Shown: positions 25,662 to 33,941 of the stretch, piece after piece
How the letters are laid out: each line of letters starts with the position of its first letter
Numbering within the stretch: the first letter of the stretch is position 1
Assembly (NCBI GenBank): GCA_003135135.1
Contig: PLDK01000025.1
Coordinates: 70,056 to 106,375 of the forward strand
From: Deltaproteobacteria bacterium
GTDB lineage: Bacteria; Desulfobacterota; Binatia; Binatales; Binataceae
Direction of reading: 5' to 3'
DNA: 36,320 nucleotides
Translations under genes and position numbers: made by a program
Notes under the pieces: model-generated
Told to the model about the DNA's origin: nothing
Seen by the model: only the letters and a program-made list of their open reading frames with translations
Database searches by the model: none

Positions 25662-26395
25662 GCGAGAAATCCAGCTTCCTGAGCCCTTCGGCGCTATGGC
25701 GACGGCTGGGGTTGGCGCGGCACAACTGGCCGGGCAGATTTACCATTCTGCTCGCGACGATTCTGCTGCTGCTCGTCACTCAGCCGATTTTCGCGGGTCA
25801 TGCCTTCGCGCAGATTTTTGCGACCGCGACGATAGCTCTTGTGCTGCTGTCCGCTCTTTATGCATTTCGTACGACCGGGACCTACTTCACGATTGCGCTA
25901 ATACTGATGGTACCTTCGATCGGAAGCCGATTCGCGCTGCAATTTACGTCAAACCCAACGCTCGAGCTGGTCGGCGGGGTCTCTTCGTGTCTGTTCCTGA
26001 CCGTGACGGTCTTTGCCCTGGTATCCAGGCTGTTCACCGTAAAGAGCGTTACCTTCGACACTATAAGCGCCGCAATTTGCGCCTACCTGCTGATCGGCGT
26101 CGCGTGGGCCTATGCCTTCGCAATCGTCGAACTGCGGCATCCCGGTTCGTTCAGCGCCTCACTGTTCCAGAGGCCGACGGGCAACGTGGCGCCTCTGCTC
26201 GCTTCGCTTCACACCTTCGTCTACTACAGCTTCGTGTGCCTGACGACGACGGGTTTCGGAGATATCCTGCCGGTCTCCGAGGGCGCCCGCAGCCTCTCGG
26301 TGATGGAGGCGGTATTCGGCCAGTTGTATATGGCTATTCTGATTGCGCGGCTGGTCGGTCTCGAGATCGCTCAATCGATGAAAGAGGAGCGTTAG
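25658..26395 (+). CDS. two-TM ion channel domain protein (potassium-channel type)
   Basis: A 245-residue inner-membrane protein. Hydrophobic helices occur at about 27-46, 50-69, 75-92, 106-124 and 136-156, followed by a pore loop with the selectivity filter TTGFGD (197-202) and a last helix near 213-236. The filter belongs to the TxGFGD class of bacterial potassium channels. The N-terminal four-helix part is not a canonical voltage sensor, as no regular Arg ladder is visible. Starts inside the stop of the small peptide gene. Potassium conduction is inferred from the filter. Confidence 0.85.
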   Translation: MSEKSSFLSPSALWRRLGLARHNWPGRFTILLATILLLLVTQPIFAGHAFAQIFATATIALVLLSALYAFRTTGTYFTIALILMVPSIGSRFALQFTSNPTLELVGGVSSCLFLTVTVFALVSRLFTVKSVTFDTISAAICAYLLIGVAWAYAFAIVELRHPGSFSASLFQRPTGNVAPLLASLHTFVYYSFVCLTTTGFGDILPVSEGARSLSVMEAVFGQLYMAILIARLVGLEIAQSMKEER

Positions 26396-26407
26396 CCGGA
26401 CGCCAAA

Positions 26408-26419
26408 TACTACGTAGTA
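26408..26419. promoter_or_regulatory. perfect 12-base palindrome
   Basis: TACTACGTAGTA lies in the gap between the channel gene and the next gene, 63 bases before the latter's ATG. It may be a dimeric regulator site. Nothing else supports a function. Confidence 0.3.
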
Positions 26420-26481
26420 GCTGGCTGAAGTACATTGGCTTGCGATGCGATTGATTTGACTATTACTCAGGGGTGGCATCG

Positions 26482-27307
26482 ATGACCAGAATCAAGCGTC
26501 TGCTGTTGGCAGCGACGGTTCTGCTGATGCTCGCGACGCCCGCATTCGCGCAGTACATACCATGGCCGACCCCCTTTCCCTGCCGCGCCTGCATGGGGTG
26601 ATTACGACGCCGGCCACGTTTGGCGCGACGGCGCATGGTGGTGGCAATCGCAGCCCGCGTGGGTACCGGTGCATCACCCTGAATGGTGGGGCGCCTTCGA
26701 CGACAAACACGCATGGCACACCGACACCTGGTGGGCGGAGAAAAACCCCACCGTAGCATTGCAGCGTCATCCCGAGTGGACCGATGCGATGCGCGAGTCA
26801 GTAACGCGCCAGCATGGCGAGCAACAGCAAGCTCTCCAGCGCCAGCATGATGTCCAGATGCAGGAGCTCGAGCGCAATCGCGTCCAGCAGCAGCAAGAGG
26901 CCGACCGCAACCGCGACGCGCAAATGCAGGAGCTTCAGCGAAAGAATGACGCGGAGGCGCAGGCTCTCGAGCGTCAGCATCTGCAGGAAGTGCAGCAGCG
27001 CGAGAAGGCCGCTCCTGAACAGGCAAATGAGCCAGAGGAAAATGGTCAGTGGCGGCAAGTCGAGGATAATTACGCCCAGCAAGCGGCGGAACTCTTGCAA
27101 CGCCATCAACAGGAAACGCAGGCGCTCGTGCGCAGGCAGGCGGCCGATCAACAGGAGGCTCAACGCCAGCATCTCGTGCAACAGCAGGCGTTACAGCGTC
27201 AGCATTCGCAGCAAATGCAGTCCTTTGAGCGACAGCATGCGCAGCAGATGCGTGTGTTTGCGAGCCCGCGTGGCGGTGGCAGCGGCGGCGGACATGGGCG
27301 TCGCTAG
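26482..27307 (+). CDS. secreted Trp-rich / coiled-coil protein, frame broken near the signal peptide
   Basis: The ATG at 26482 (GGGGTGG upstream) opens a clear signal peptide (MTRIKRLLLAATVLLMLA to AFAQ) and YIPWPTPFP, then hits TGA at 26599. The continuation is in the +1 frame: AAPAWGDYDAGHVWRDGAWW, a Trp-rich domain, and then a long Gln/Glu/Arg/His coiled coil with repeated ALQRQH/LERQH units and a Gly-rich basic tail ending at 27307. The two halves join exactly at codons CCC-T (26578-26581), so one extra base explains the break: sequencing error, true mutation or +1 frameshifting. The downstream frame alone has a GTG at 26669. The protein looks like a periplasmic fibrous or metal-binding protein of unknown role. 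Confidence 0.65.
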
Positions 27308-27350
27308 AGCTGAAACGGGGATACGAGTTCGAAGTACTAATCAGCTACGC

Positions 27351-27387
27351 ACGAGCGCCCGGCACCCCATGGGGGTCGGGCGCTCGT
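27351..27387. terminator. bidirectional terminator hairpin
   Basis: Eleven-base perfect arms ACGAGCGCCCG and CGGGCGCTCGT, with an inner CCCC/GGGG pairing, lie between the stop at 27307 (plus) and the stop at 27396 (minus). No T-run follows, but the stem strength and location suit shared termination. Confidence 0.65.
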
Positions 27388-27395
27388 CGCATCCT

Positions 27396-28229
27396 TCATT
27401 GCGGAATCCAGATGGGAGCGGCGCTGAACAGATGATCAACGATACCTATCTGGTACGCGAGGAACAGGCCAAAGCCGAAACTCAGTAGTCCAGAGCCGGT
27501 GACGAGGCCTTGATGGAGCCAGGACGCTCGCCGCGACGCGACCATGAACGGCGTGGCGATTGCGGTGGTGATGAGCCCCATTCCGATGATCGTACCGACG
27601 CAGAAAATCCCGAGGTAGAGCGTCGCCCACAGCGGTTGCGGAATCGCGCTCAGGACCAGCAACGCAATCGCGGCGCTGCCGGCGAGTCCATGGACGAGGC
27701 CCACTGCGAACGATCTCAGCAGCGGACGGCGCGCGGCGAACGGCGCCAATGTGCCGGCGAGGATGCGATGATCGTGATGCGTCGCATCGTCGCTATCTTC
27801 GTGAGCATGAACGTGAACGTGCGAATGCAGGTGCACGGCGCCGTCGTGAGCGTGAGCGTGCGCATGGACGAATAAGCCTTCATCCTCCGATGAACTCGCG
27901 CGCATCCGAGTCGCCGCTTTGCGAATCAAGCTTGCTGCCGAGCCGACGCCGAGCATAATCAGCACGACCGCGACTGCGAATTCCATGGCAAGTCCCAGCC
28001 GTGTCGGAATCGCAATTTTGAAAATGATGATCGCGGCGCCCACCAGCAGCACGGTCAGCGTGTGGCCGAGTCCCCATATGACACCGATCCGCGCCGCAAC
28101 GACCAGGCGGCGTTCGCGGCTCAGAATGGTCGTGACAGCGATCACGTGATCGGGATCGGTGGCGTGGCGCATTCCGAGCGCCAGTCCGAGGAGCGCGATT
28201 GCCAGCGGCGCGGCATTAGCAGGGAGCAT
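27396..28229 (-). CDS. nickel/cobalt transporter (NiCoT/UreH-like) with His-rich loop
   Basis: A 277-residue inner-membrane metal transporter. The signature GMRHATDPDHVIAVTT has the HX4DH pattern (His22, Asp27, His28) essential for Ni/Co transport, and a second family segment is GLVHGLAGSAAIALL. Between the halves, residues 121-154 form a loop very rich in His (HAHAHAH, HLHSHVHVHAH), probably a cytoplasmic metal buffer. Six or more hydrophobic helices. Start ATG at 28229 with AAGGAA upstream. Direction (uptake or efflux) cannot be settled; urease, hydrogenase or cobalamin genes are not in the window. Confidence 0.88.
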   Translation of the reverse strand: MLPANAAPLAIALLGLALGMRHATDPDHVIAVTTILSRERRLVVAARIGVIWGLGHTLTVLLVGAAIIIFKIAIPTRLGLAMEFAVAVVLIMLGVGSAASLIRKAATRMRASSSEDEGLFVHAHAHAHDGAVHLHSHVHVHAHEDSDDATHHDHRILAGTLAPFAARRPLLRSFAVGLVHGLAGSAAIALLVLSAIPQPLWATLYLGIFCVGTIIGMGLITTAIATPFMVASRRASWLHQGLVTGSGLLSFGFGLFLAYQIGIVDHLFSAAPIWIPQ

Positions 28230-28367
28230 CTGGTTGGTTCCTTCAGCCGATCGATCCAACCGACAGTACGCCCATTATTCTGGGCGAAGTGCAACGACGG
28301 GAATCCGCGCTCAAACTTCGCCTGAGCGGAGATTTGCGGTATGTTCCCTTCAGTTAGGGTGATCAAA

Positions 28368-28664
28368 ATGGAAATTTCGGCTTACAGCCGCGGGGGTGAT
28401 GCGCCATACGCCGCGCGTCGTTTGTCCGCGATTGCAACCGGTGCAACCGCGATCCTCCTTGTCCTGTCGTGGCGAGGCGAATGCTGGGCCTACATCGACC
28501 CTAATGCGGGAGGATTCCTGTCACAAATCCTGGTCCCGCTCGCATCGATCTTCCTTTCGTTCCTCTTTTACTGCCGTAAAGAAATCAGACGGTTAGCCAA
28601 ATCCGTCCGTGACCGATGGAAAAGAATCGATTCGCCCGGCGCCGCGCCCGAGGTTAGAAAGTAA
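28368..28664 (+). CDS. small membrane protein of the YIDPxxG type
   Basis: A 98-residue protein with a hydrophobic segment (ATGATAILLVLSW), the motif AYIDPNAGGFLSQ and a second helix (ILVPLASIFLSFLFYC) followed by a basic tail. Proteins with a YIDPG-like motif between two helices often sit beside sulfatase-fold or glycan-modifying genes; function unknown. Start chosen at the ATG at 28368, with AGGG 11 bases before; an earlier ATG at 28341 is possible. It ends three bases before the sulfatase-like gene and is probably co-translated. Confidence 0.7.
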   Translation: MEISAYSRGGDAPYAARRLSAIATGATAILLVLSWRGECWAYIDPNAGGFLSQILVPLASIFLSFLFYCRKEIRRLAKSVRDRWKRIDSPGAAPEVRK

Positions 28665-28667
28665 ATC

Positions 28668-30557
28668 GTGGGCCGGCGGTGGTGGTTGCTGTTTCGCAGC
28701 CTCGCAGTGGTAACGGTCCTTTTTCTCGCGCCGATTCTCGCCGTCCAGTTGCGTGCGTGGTTCTATTTTCTCTCGAAGTGGGATGCAGTCGCCCAACTGG
28801 CACTGGAAATCTCAGCCATTCTTTTGCTGGAAGCTTTGGGCGCGACCTTTCTCACTCTCGTTCTCTCCGGCGGCCGCGCGCTCAAGCTATGGAGTGATCA
28901 GGCCGATGCTAATTGCGCGGGGTTCCTCGCCCTCGCAAGCTCGATCTTATGCCTCCTTGCGCTAGTCAGCCCTGTGGGATCTCCGATCGTGAACGTTAGC
29001 CTGAGCGCGGCGCTGATCCTCGCGGCAATCGCTCTGCTTAAGTTCTTCGGCTGGCAGCCTGCTTTCGCGCTTTTCAACCGACTCAACCAATCAGCACAGA
29101 TTGTACTGGCGGCCTGTCCGCTGCTGCTGATTCCCATGCTTGCCGGAGGCCTCGGCTGGCGTAGCTTCGATCCGATGCCGCAGGCGCAGCGGTTCACACC
29201 GAACCCCCAGGCCAAGCCTAACGTGGTATTGATCAGCTTCGATGCGCTGACCGCTCAGGACATGTCGCTCTATGGCTACGGGCTGCCGACCACGCCGCGA
29301 TTCGAGCGGCTTGCCCAGCGCAGTTACAACTTCGTCAACTTCGTCTCGACCTCGGATTTCACCACGCCGGCGGTCGCGTCGATGTTGACCGGCCAGTACC
29401 CGCTGACCAATCGGGTGTTCCAACTCAATGGGCACATCCCTCATCGCCTGCGCGAGCACAACGTTGCCTGGATACTGCGCCAGCACGGATATACGACTGC
29501 GGCAATGGTTACCAACCCAGCGGCCCATCCCCTGACTTTGCGGCTCTCGGATTCCTTTTCGAGCCTGCCTTGGCCCCCGGTGAACTCCTGGTTTTTCCCC
29601 GGAACCTTCCTGCTCCAATTGCGCCATGGCCTGCTGTCCGACGCCGCCAACGACCTCGCGGTCCTTGCGCTCAGGAATTTCGGTTCTCTTTTCGACCGAT
29701 TCAACAAGGCGAGCTGGGTCGAGCCGCGCGCGGTCTTTGCTTCTGCCCGGGACTTTATACGCGGCACGCGCACGCCCTACTTCCTGTGGATTCACCTGTA
29801 CCCACCCCATGCCCCGTACATGACGGACGCCCGCTTTCGGGGCCGGTTTCTGCCGGGTTCCGAGTTCACCACTCAAGCGCAGTACTTTTTCCAAACACCC
29901 CCGCTATTCTATCCACCAGAGATGCAACACAAAGTCGACTTGCTGAGGCTGCGCTATGACGAAAGCATCGCCGAGTGCGACAGTGCTCTGGGGGAGTTCC
30001 TTGACTGGATGGCGACCAGCCATCGAGACGCGAACACTGTCCTGGTTGTGACCGCCGATCATGGCGAGAACTTTTCCGGCGGCTGGTGGACCCACGAATC
30101 GCCGGATCTGCGTTATGCCGAAACCCACATTCCCCTGCTGATTTCGTTGCCAGGCCAGAGCCACAGCTACACCGAAACCGAAAACGGCGACCTCTCCGAT
30201 GTCGCGCCCACGCTTCTTGCCGTGCTCGGAATCGCGAGACCGTCATGGATGGATGGCCACCCGCTCATTGGCGCGGCGCGGGCGCCGTCCCCGCCGCAAC
30301 CCGCCATTTCGATGTATCTCGCCCAATCAAGTGCATTCAGCCGGCCCGAGGTCGGAACGATCGCCGCGAATTCCGGTCCCTATCATCTTGTGTTGTATTT
30401 TCCCTCCGGACGCGCCGAGCTTTTCGATATCGCCAGTGACCCCGACGAAACGCGCTACGCCGCATTTACTCCTGGCGTGGCGATGGCGCTGGTCCAGGAC
30501 ATCAAGCGGCGCTTTTGCGATTCGCTCAATTGCGGGCCGCCGGTCTGCGGTCCATGA
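28668..30557 (+). CDS. membrane-anchored sulfatase-fold (alkaline phosphatase superfamily) enzyme
   Basis: A 629-residue protein with about four to five helices in the first 165 residues and a catalytic domain after. Metal and active-site marks: NVVLISFDAL (Asp192), the nucleophile region FTTPAVASMLTG with Thr232 where sulfatases have Cys or Ser, YPPHAPY near 381, and VTADHGENFSGGWWTHES (Asp464, His465, His476). Lack of the C/S-x-P-x-R sulfatase motif argues against formylglycine sulfatase chemistry; a Thr nucleophile is used by phosphoglycerol and phosphoethanolamine transferases of this superfamily. Start GTG at 28668. Its stop overlaps the sulfotransferase start (ATGA). Substrate unknown, probably an envelope glycan or lipid. 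Confidence 0.85.
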   Translation: MGRRWWLLFRSLAVVTVLFLAPILAVQLRAWFYFLSKWDAVAQLALEISAILLLEALGATFLTLVLSGGRALKLWSDQADANCAGFLALASSILCLLALVSPVGSPIVNVSLSAALILAAIALLKFFGWQPAFALFNRLNQSAQIVLAACPLLLIPMLAGGLGWRSFDPMPQAQRFTPNPQAKPNVVLISFDALTAQDMSLYGYGLPTTPRFERLAQRSYNFVNFVSTSDFTTPAVASMLTGQYPLTNRVFQLNGHIPHRLREHNVAWILRQHGYTTAAMVTNPAAHPLTLRLSDSFSSLPWPPVNSWFFPGTFLLQLRHGLLSDAANDLAVLALRNFGSLFDRFNKASWVEPRAVFASARDFIRGTRTPYFLWIHLYPPHAPYMTDARFRGRFLPGSEFTTQAQYFFQTPPLFYPPEMQHKVDLLRLRYDESIAECDSALGEFLDWMATSHRDANTVLVVTADHGENFSGGWWTHESPDLRYAETHIPLLISLPGQSHSYTETENGDLSDVAPTLLAVLGIARPSWMDGHPLIGAARAPSPPQPAISMYLAQSSAFSRPEVGTIAANSGPYHLVLYFPSGRAELFDIASDPDETRYAAFTPGVAMALVQDIKRRFCDSLNCGPPVCGP

Positions 30558-31627
30558 ATTCGGGTGCCTGGTCACGGCCGGTATTCAATCTGAATCTCTC
30601 CGCATGGCGCAGTATCCGCAGCCGCCATCGTGAACCGATCAATCGCGCGCTGGAATTGCGCTTCCGCCTGACCGGCAGCATGCTGTCGGCGCTGGGGATG
30701 CTCCAGGAGCGGTTGTACCGGCGCACCTTTGACCAACTCGATCTCAGGCCACCGCTGTTCCTCGTAGGGCATTGGCGCAGCGGAACTACTCTGCTGCACG
30801 AGTTGCTCGCGCTCGACGAGTCCTTTGCTGCTCCGAGCACTTACGCTTGCTTCAATCCGCATCACTTTCTGCTCACGCGCCACCGCGCACCCTCCATGAA
30901 ACAACTTGCCCGGCCGACCGGCGACATGACCGTTTCACCTTTCTCACCGCAGGAGGAAGAGTTCGCCCTGCTCTGCATGGGCGCGACCTCACCATATGAG
31001 GCGTTCGTGTTTCCCTCCGCGCTCCGTCAGTTCGAGGCTTTGTGCGATCCCGACCTTTTCGGGCGGGCACAGCAGCAAAAATGGAACGACGCGATTACGT
31101 GGATATTGAAAGCGACAGCGTACCTGCGCGGCGCGGACAAGCGGTTGCTGGTCAAATCTCCGGCCAACTCGTTTCGAATTCCGAGGCTCGGCACTCTCTT
31201 TCCCGGCGCAATGTTCATTCGGCTGGTACGCGAGCCATGCGCTGTTTTTGCTTCTACGCTGAAGCTCTGGCAGGGCATGTGGGAGCGGTATGCACTGGCC
31301 GCACCGCTCGCGCAGGAGGTGTTGATCGAGCGGATTCTGGAAACGCGGCTGACGTTGGAACGAAGGCTAAAAAGCTCGCTGCGGAATCTGCCGGCGGACA
31401 GGACTGTGACCATCCGTTACGAGGAAGTGGTTGCCGACCCGTGCGGTACAATTGGGCGTTTGTACGAACGACTGGCGCTCGGCGATCCGTCCTCTCTGTT
31501 GCCCAAGGTGAGCGCGTATATGGCGCAACATCCGCGCTCGGCGACACGTTCAGGCGAAGATTGGCGCCAACTGGTAGAAGCTCGCTGGCCTGAACTGTTC
31601 GACGAATTCGGTTACGCGCCGGGCTAA
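30554..31627 (+). CDS. PAPS-dependent sulfotransferase family protein
   Basis: A 357-residue sulfotransferase, moving sulfate from PAPS to an acceptor. The 5'-phosphosulfate loop is VGHWRSGTTLLHELL (Arg75 to Thr79), and the 3'-phosphate region is FIRLVREPCAVFASTLKLW with its Arg and Ser. KSPANSFRIPRL and TIRYEEVVADP are also family-like. The ATG at 30554 overlaps the preceding stop, so it is coupled to the sulfatase-fold gene. It is the last chromosomal gene before the putative attachment site. Soluble or peripheral; acceptor unknown. Confidence 0.9.
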   Translation: MNSGAWSRPVFNLNLSAWRSIRSRHREPINRALELRFRLTGSMLSALGMLQERLYRRTFDQLDLRPPLFLVGHWRSGTTLLHELLALDESFAAPSTYACFNPHHFLLTRHRAPSMKQLARPTGDMTVSPFSPQEEEFALLCMGATSPYEAFVFPSALRQFEALCDPDLFGRAQQQKWNDAITWILKATAYLRGADKRLLVKSPANSFRIPRLGTLFPGAMFIRLVREPCAVFASTLKLWQGMWERYALAAPLAQEVLIERILETRLTLERRLKSSLRNLPADRTVTIRYEEVVADPCGTIGRLYERLALGDPSSLLPKVSAYMAQHPRSATRSGEDWRQLVEARWPELFDEFGYAPG

Positions 31628-31652
31628 CCGCCACTGGTGGCGCGCGAGGGGA

Positions 31653-31675
31653 TGGTGGAGGCGGGGGGAATTGAA
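31653..31675 (-). other. putative att site: 3' end of a tmRNA (ssrA) gene
   Basis: On the minus strand the segment reads TTCAATT (a T-loop), then CCCCC, CGCCTCC, A and CCA: T-stem, acceptor strand, discriminator and CCA end. The discriminator A and CTCCACCA ending fit tmRNA better than tRNA-Ser, which has G. No body of the RNA precedes it, so it is a remnant, as left at the far end of an element integrated in the 3' end of the gene. Confidence 0.6.
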
Positions 31676-31690
31676 TAGATGGCCTAAGCA

Positions 31691-31748
31691 TTTGAAAACA
31701 CGAGGTTTTCTAATTTGGTTTTCAAAAGCTACCCCCAAAGCTACCCCT
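31691..31748. repeat. inverted arms and tandem repeats next to the att site
   Basis: A perfect nine-base inverted repeat (31691-31699 with 31718-31726) is followed by two 12-base units AAAGCTACCCC[C/T]C-like starting at 31725 and 31737. Such short repeats beside an att core are typical of integrase or excisionase binding sites; this role is inferred. Confidence 0.45.
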
Positions 31749-32197
31749 CCACAGTATAGGCTTAGGTGGTGCCGCTCACTGACCTGACCAGCGATCTCGC
31801 CATGACCGACCTCAGTTGGTCCTCTGACACGAGCCCGCCTCGCAATCGGGCACTCGGGAACGACCGGCAGGACATCCTACGCTCCGGTAAGCTTGGTCTC
31901 CGCGCAGGTCCCGATTACTTCCACATCATCGCTGATCGGCTGTTCGGGATATAGCGCTCTACCCCGGCGGGAGGTGGGGCGTGCTTGGCCAGGGGTCTAA
32001 TCTCAGGTGTCAGACCTCCTCGGCAAGAAAAATTATCTGAAATCATCGCTTCGTGATGACTGCTCACTCCTTAAGCCACTCGGGGCTAGAACTTGAACTC
32101 TTTCTTAGCGGATATCGCAAAAGATAACCAAAGTACACGGCCTCGTCATGAATCCAAAGGCAGCAGTCATCTCAGCGCCTTTCACGAATCGAATACC

Positions 32198-32252
32198 TTG
32201 ACAGAGACGAAGCCATGGCTGTTGAATAGAGACGTGAGTTTTCGAGGAGGGG
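32198..32252 (+). promoter_or_regulatory. promoter and ribosome site of the zinc-ribbon gene
   Basis: TTGACA (32198-32203) and TTGAAT (32222-32227) are 18 bases apart, a fair sigma-70 promoter. A strong ribosome site GAGGAGGGG follows at 32244-32252, directly before GTG at 32253. Confidence 0.5.
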
Positions 32253-32298
32253 GTGAACCGTTAACAGCTCGAAATACTGCACGAAGTGTGGTGCTCCC

Positions 32299-33111
32299 TT
32301 GGTGCGCGAGGCGCGTTTCTGTGCAAAGTGTGCCGCTCCCGTCTTCGTTGGCAGCTTGGAACCACTTCGGTCCCGAACTCCTGTAGCGAGGCTGAAGATT
32401 TTAGCCGTGGTTATGGGAACCTGCGCGGCGCTTGGGGCGCTACTCGCAGTGCCAAAGATAAGATCTCTTGCTATGTTCGCAGCCTCGGAGCCTTCGTCAA
32501 ACCAGTCGAACAGGTCGGCGGTAGCTGAGCGGCTTGCGGCCAATTCCCCACCAGCGGCCGCACCGACGCCAACGCCGTCGGTGTCAGCTAATATCACGAG
32601 TCAGATGGCGAATTCCGTCGAGGTATCCGGGGCTAGTAGTGCTTTCGAGGGCGTCTGGGGCGGATATGACGGCGGCATGATTTATTTGCCTTCTGGCTAT
32701 CCGATTCGCCGGGTTGAACCTTCTCCATCGGGATACACGTTCCTTCTTCGCAATGGAACTATAGTCCTTACCTTTGGTCAGATAGGTGACCCGGCCACTA
32801 CCGCCAGCCATCCCAAGGCGTGGGCTCCTTCTCCTAATGAGATTGTATTGCGTATGGAATACGACACTTTCGACAGACATAACGTCAGTGTGTCCCGCTG
32901 CAAACTAAAAGGTACGGGTATTTCGTACTCAGAGGAAACAGCCATATATGACTCGCATTCTCGACAACTCATCGGAACCATGAAAACGAGTGGACGTCTT
33001 AAGAAGCTCGACGCGGACGCTGAGAAGCGCTGGGATAAGATCACAGCTGATTACCAAGCGCGTAACGGATTGGTCGATCTCGGAACTTTCGAGGCCCCCG
33101 CTGAAAAGTGA
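32299..33111 (+). CDS. zinc-ribbon membrane protein, start region damaged
   Basis: A 270-residue product from the first legal in-frame start (TTG at 32299). The frame upstream, from 32263, reads NSSKYCTKCGAPL before joining VREARFCAKCAAPV, so a complete double CxxC zinc ribbon spans the putative start, yet no ATG, GTG or TTG occurs between the TGA at 32254 and the ribbon. After the ribbon come a membrane helix (ILAVVMGTCAALGALLAV), a Ser/Pro/Ala linker and a C-terminal domain of about 150 residues with VWGGYDGGMIYLPSGYPIRR that I do not recognise. This looks like a small sensor or envelope protein carried by the island. Confidence 0.65.
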   Translation: MVREARFCAKCAAPVFVGSLEPLRSRTPVARLKILAVVMGTCAALGALLAVPKIRSLAMFAASEPSSNQSNRSAVAERLAANSPPAAAPTPTPSVSANITSQMANSVEVSGASSAFEGVWGGYDGGMIYLPSGYPIRRVEPSPSGYTFLLRNGTIVLTFGQIGDPATTASHPKAWAPSPNEIVLRMEYDTFDRHNVSVSRCKLKGTGISYSEETAIYDSHSRQLIGTMKTSGRLKKLDADAEKRWDKITADYQARNGLVDLGTFEAPAEK

Positions 33112-33124
33112 CTACGCGGAAGGG

Positions 33125-33289
33125 TCAAGCGCTAAGCTCACAACGCGCGATTGACAGCAGGATGTCAAGCAGCTCGGGGGCAACTTGGATGCATAGCCCT
33201 CGGGACTCCCTAATCTGACCTTTGGGCCGACCGCCCGGATTCGGTGACTCGCATCCGGGCTGCCAGCGCCCCTTCTCGTCCCTACTCAT
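33125..33289 (-). CDS. DUF5681-like small protein
   Basis: A 54-residue protein with the signature KGRWQPGCESPNPGGRPKGQ, matching the KGRFxPGxSGNPxGRPKG motif of DUF5681 proteins found in phages and islands, often near packaging or terminase genes. Start at ATG 33289; a longer GTG start at 33322 is possible. The family is usually longer, so this may be a minimal or truncated member. Converges with the zinc-ribbon gene, 13 bases apart. Confidence 0.6.
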   Translation of the reverse strand: MSRDEKGRWQPGCESPNPGGRPKGQIRESRGLCIQVAPELLDILLSIARCELSA

Positions 33290-33322
33290 TGGCGCTCGAT
33301 CCTCAGTAACACGACCTATCAC

Positions 33323-33448
33323 GCAATAACCATTCTAGCAAATTTCAACTACTGGACTTCTTCTTCTTTGACCGATGCACAGGCCGCGCTCACAGTGCCG
33401 TTGGTATTCGCTGACCTTGGCCAACCGCTTGTCAGCTTCCCCGCTGGT
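33323..33448. other. short AT-richer spacer
   Basis: Between the DUF5681-like start and the next stop I see no gene, repeat or strong promoter. Confidence 0.4.
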
Positions 33449-33847
33449 TTAGTTATACTTCTGGTTCATCTCCGCGTTCTTCTTTTTCTCTTCTTGTTCC
33501 CGCTCTTTTTGTGCCTTGAGCAACGGAGCTGTGTACTCCTTGCAGGCCTTCGCCGTGCGGAAGAAGGTGATGATACTGGTGTAAAGATCACCGGGGTGAA
33601 CAGTCACATCAACGCCGCCATCCACTCTGTCGGCGATTTTGTTATCGTTACCCATAGTATCGTAGAGTTGCTTCGGAGATTGATCGCTCCGCTGACAGGC
33701 CTCAATTGAGCAGCCGCTGCCGCCCTTCGGAGGTTCGAATCCCAGCCGTGAAAAATTGTCGCAGGATTCAGCCTTATACCAAGCCCCTGCATAAGCTGGT
33801 GAAGCCAGCGCCAGCGATGCGGCCACCAGAAGTTGCGTTACTTTCAT
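33449..33847 (-). CDS. small secreted hypothetical protein
   Basis: A 132-residue protein with a clear signal peptide (MKVTQLLVAASLALASPAYA, cut after residue 20). The mature part has three or four Cys (AESCDNF, GSGCSIEACQ, AKACKEY), which could form disulfides, and ends in a charged Lys/Glu helix. GGGAG lies about 10 bases before the ATG, so translation is likely. No family recognised. It is an island gene on the minus strand between the DUF5681-like gene and the 301-residue gene. Confidence 0.7.
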   Translation of the reverse strand: MKVTQLLVAASLALASPAYAGAWYKAESCDNFSRLGFEPPKGGSGCSIEACQRSDQSPKQLYDTMGNDNKIADRVDGGVDVTVHPGDLYTSIITFFRTAKACKEYTAPLLKAQKEREQEEKKKNAEMNQKYN

Positions 33848-33941
33848 TGTCGTCGTTCTCCCTTCTCCCAGACTTAACTTTCCTTAGTTAAACAGCAGCC
33901 GAAGTTCAAGCGAAGCGTCTGCGCAGATTAAGGCTGGGGTG

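Larger units (their letters stand above)
31676..32252. other. gene-free island end
   Basis: No gene I can support. It holds TTTGAAAAC and GTTTTCAAA inverted arms (31691-31699, 31718-31726), two adjoining copies of AAAGCTACCCC (31725-31747), and the promoter at 32198-32227. Short frames present here lack domains and ribosome sites. Confidence 0.5.

Noticed and set aside
31653-31675. Complete tRNA or tmRNA gene
   Set aside because: Only the 3' T-arm and acceptor part is present; no anticodon arm, tag frame or 5' acceptor strand lies upstream on the minus strand.
31766-31954. 62-residue frame beside the att site
   Set aside because: No ribosome site, domain or composition signal.
32093-32386. 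97-residue frame overlapping the zinc-ribbon gene
   Set aside because: Covers the promoter and ribosome site of the better-supported gene and has no recognisable features.
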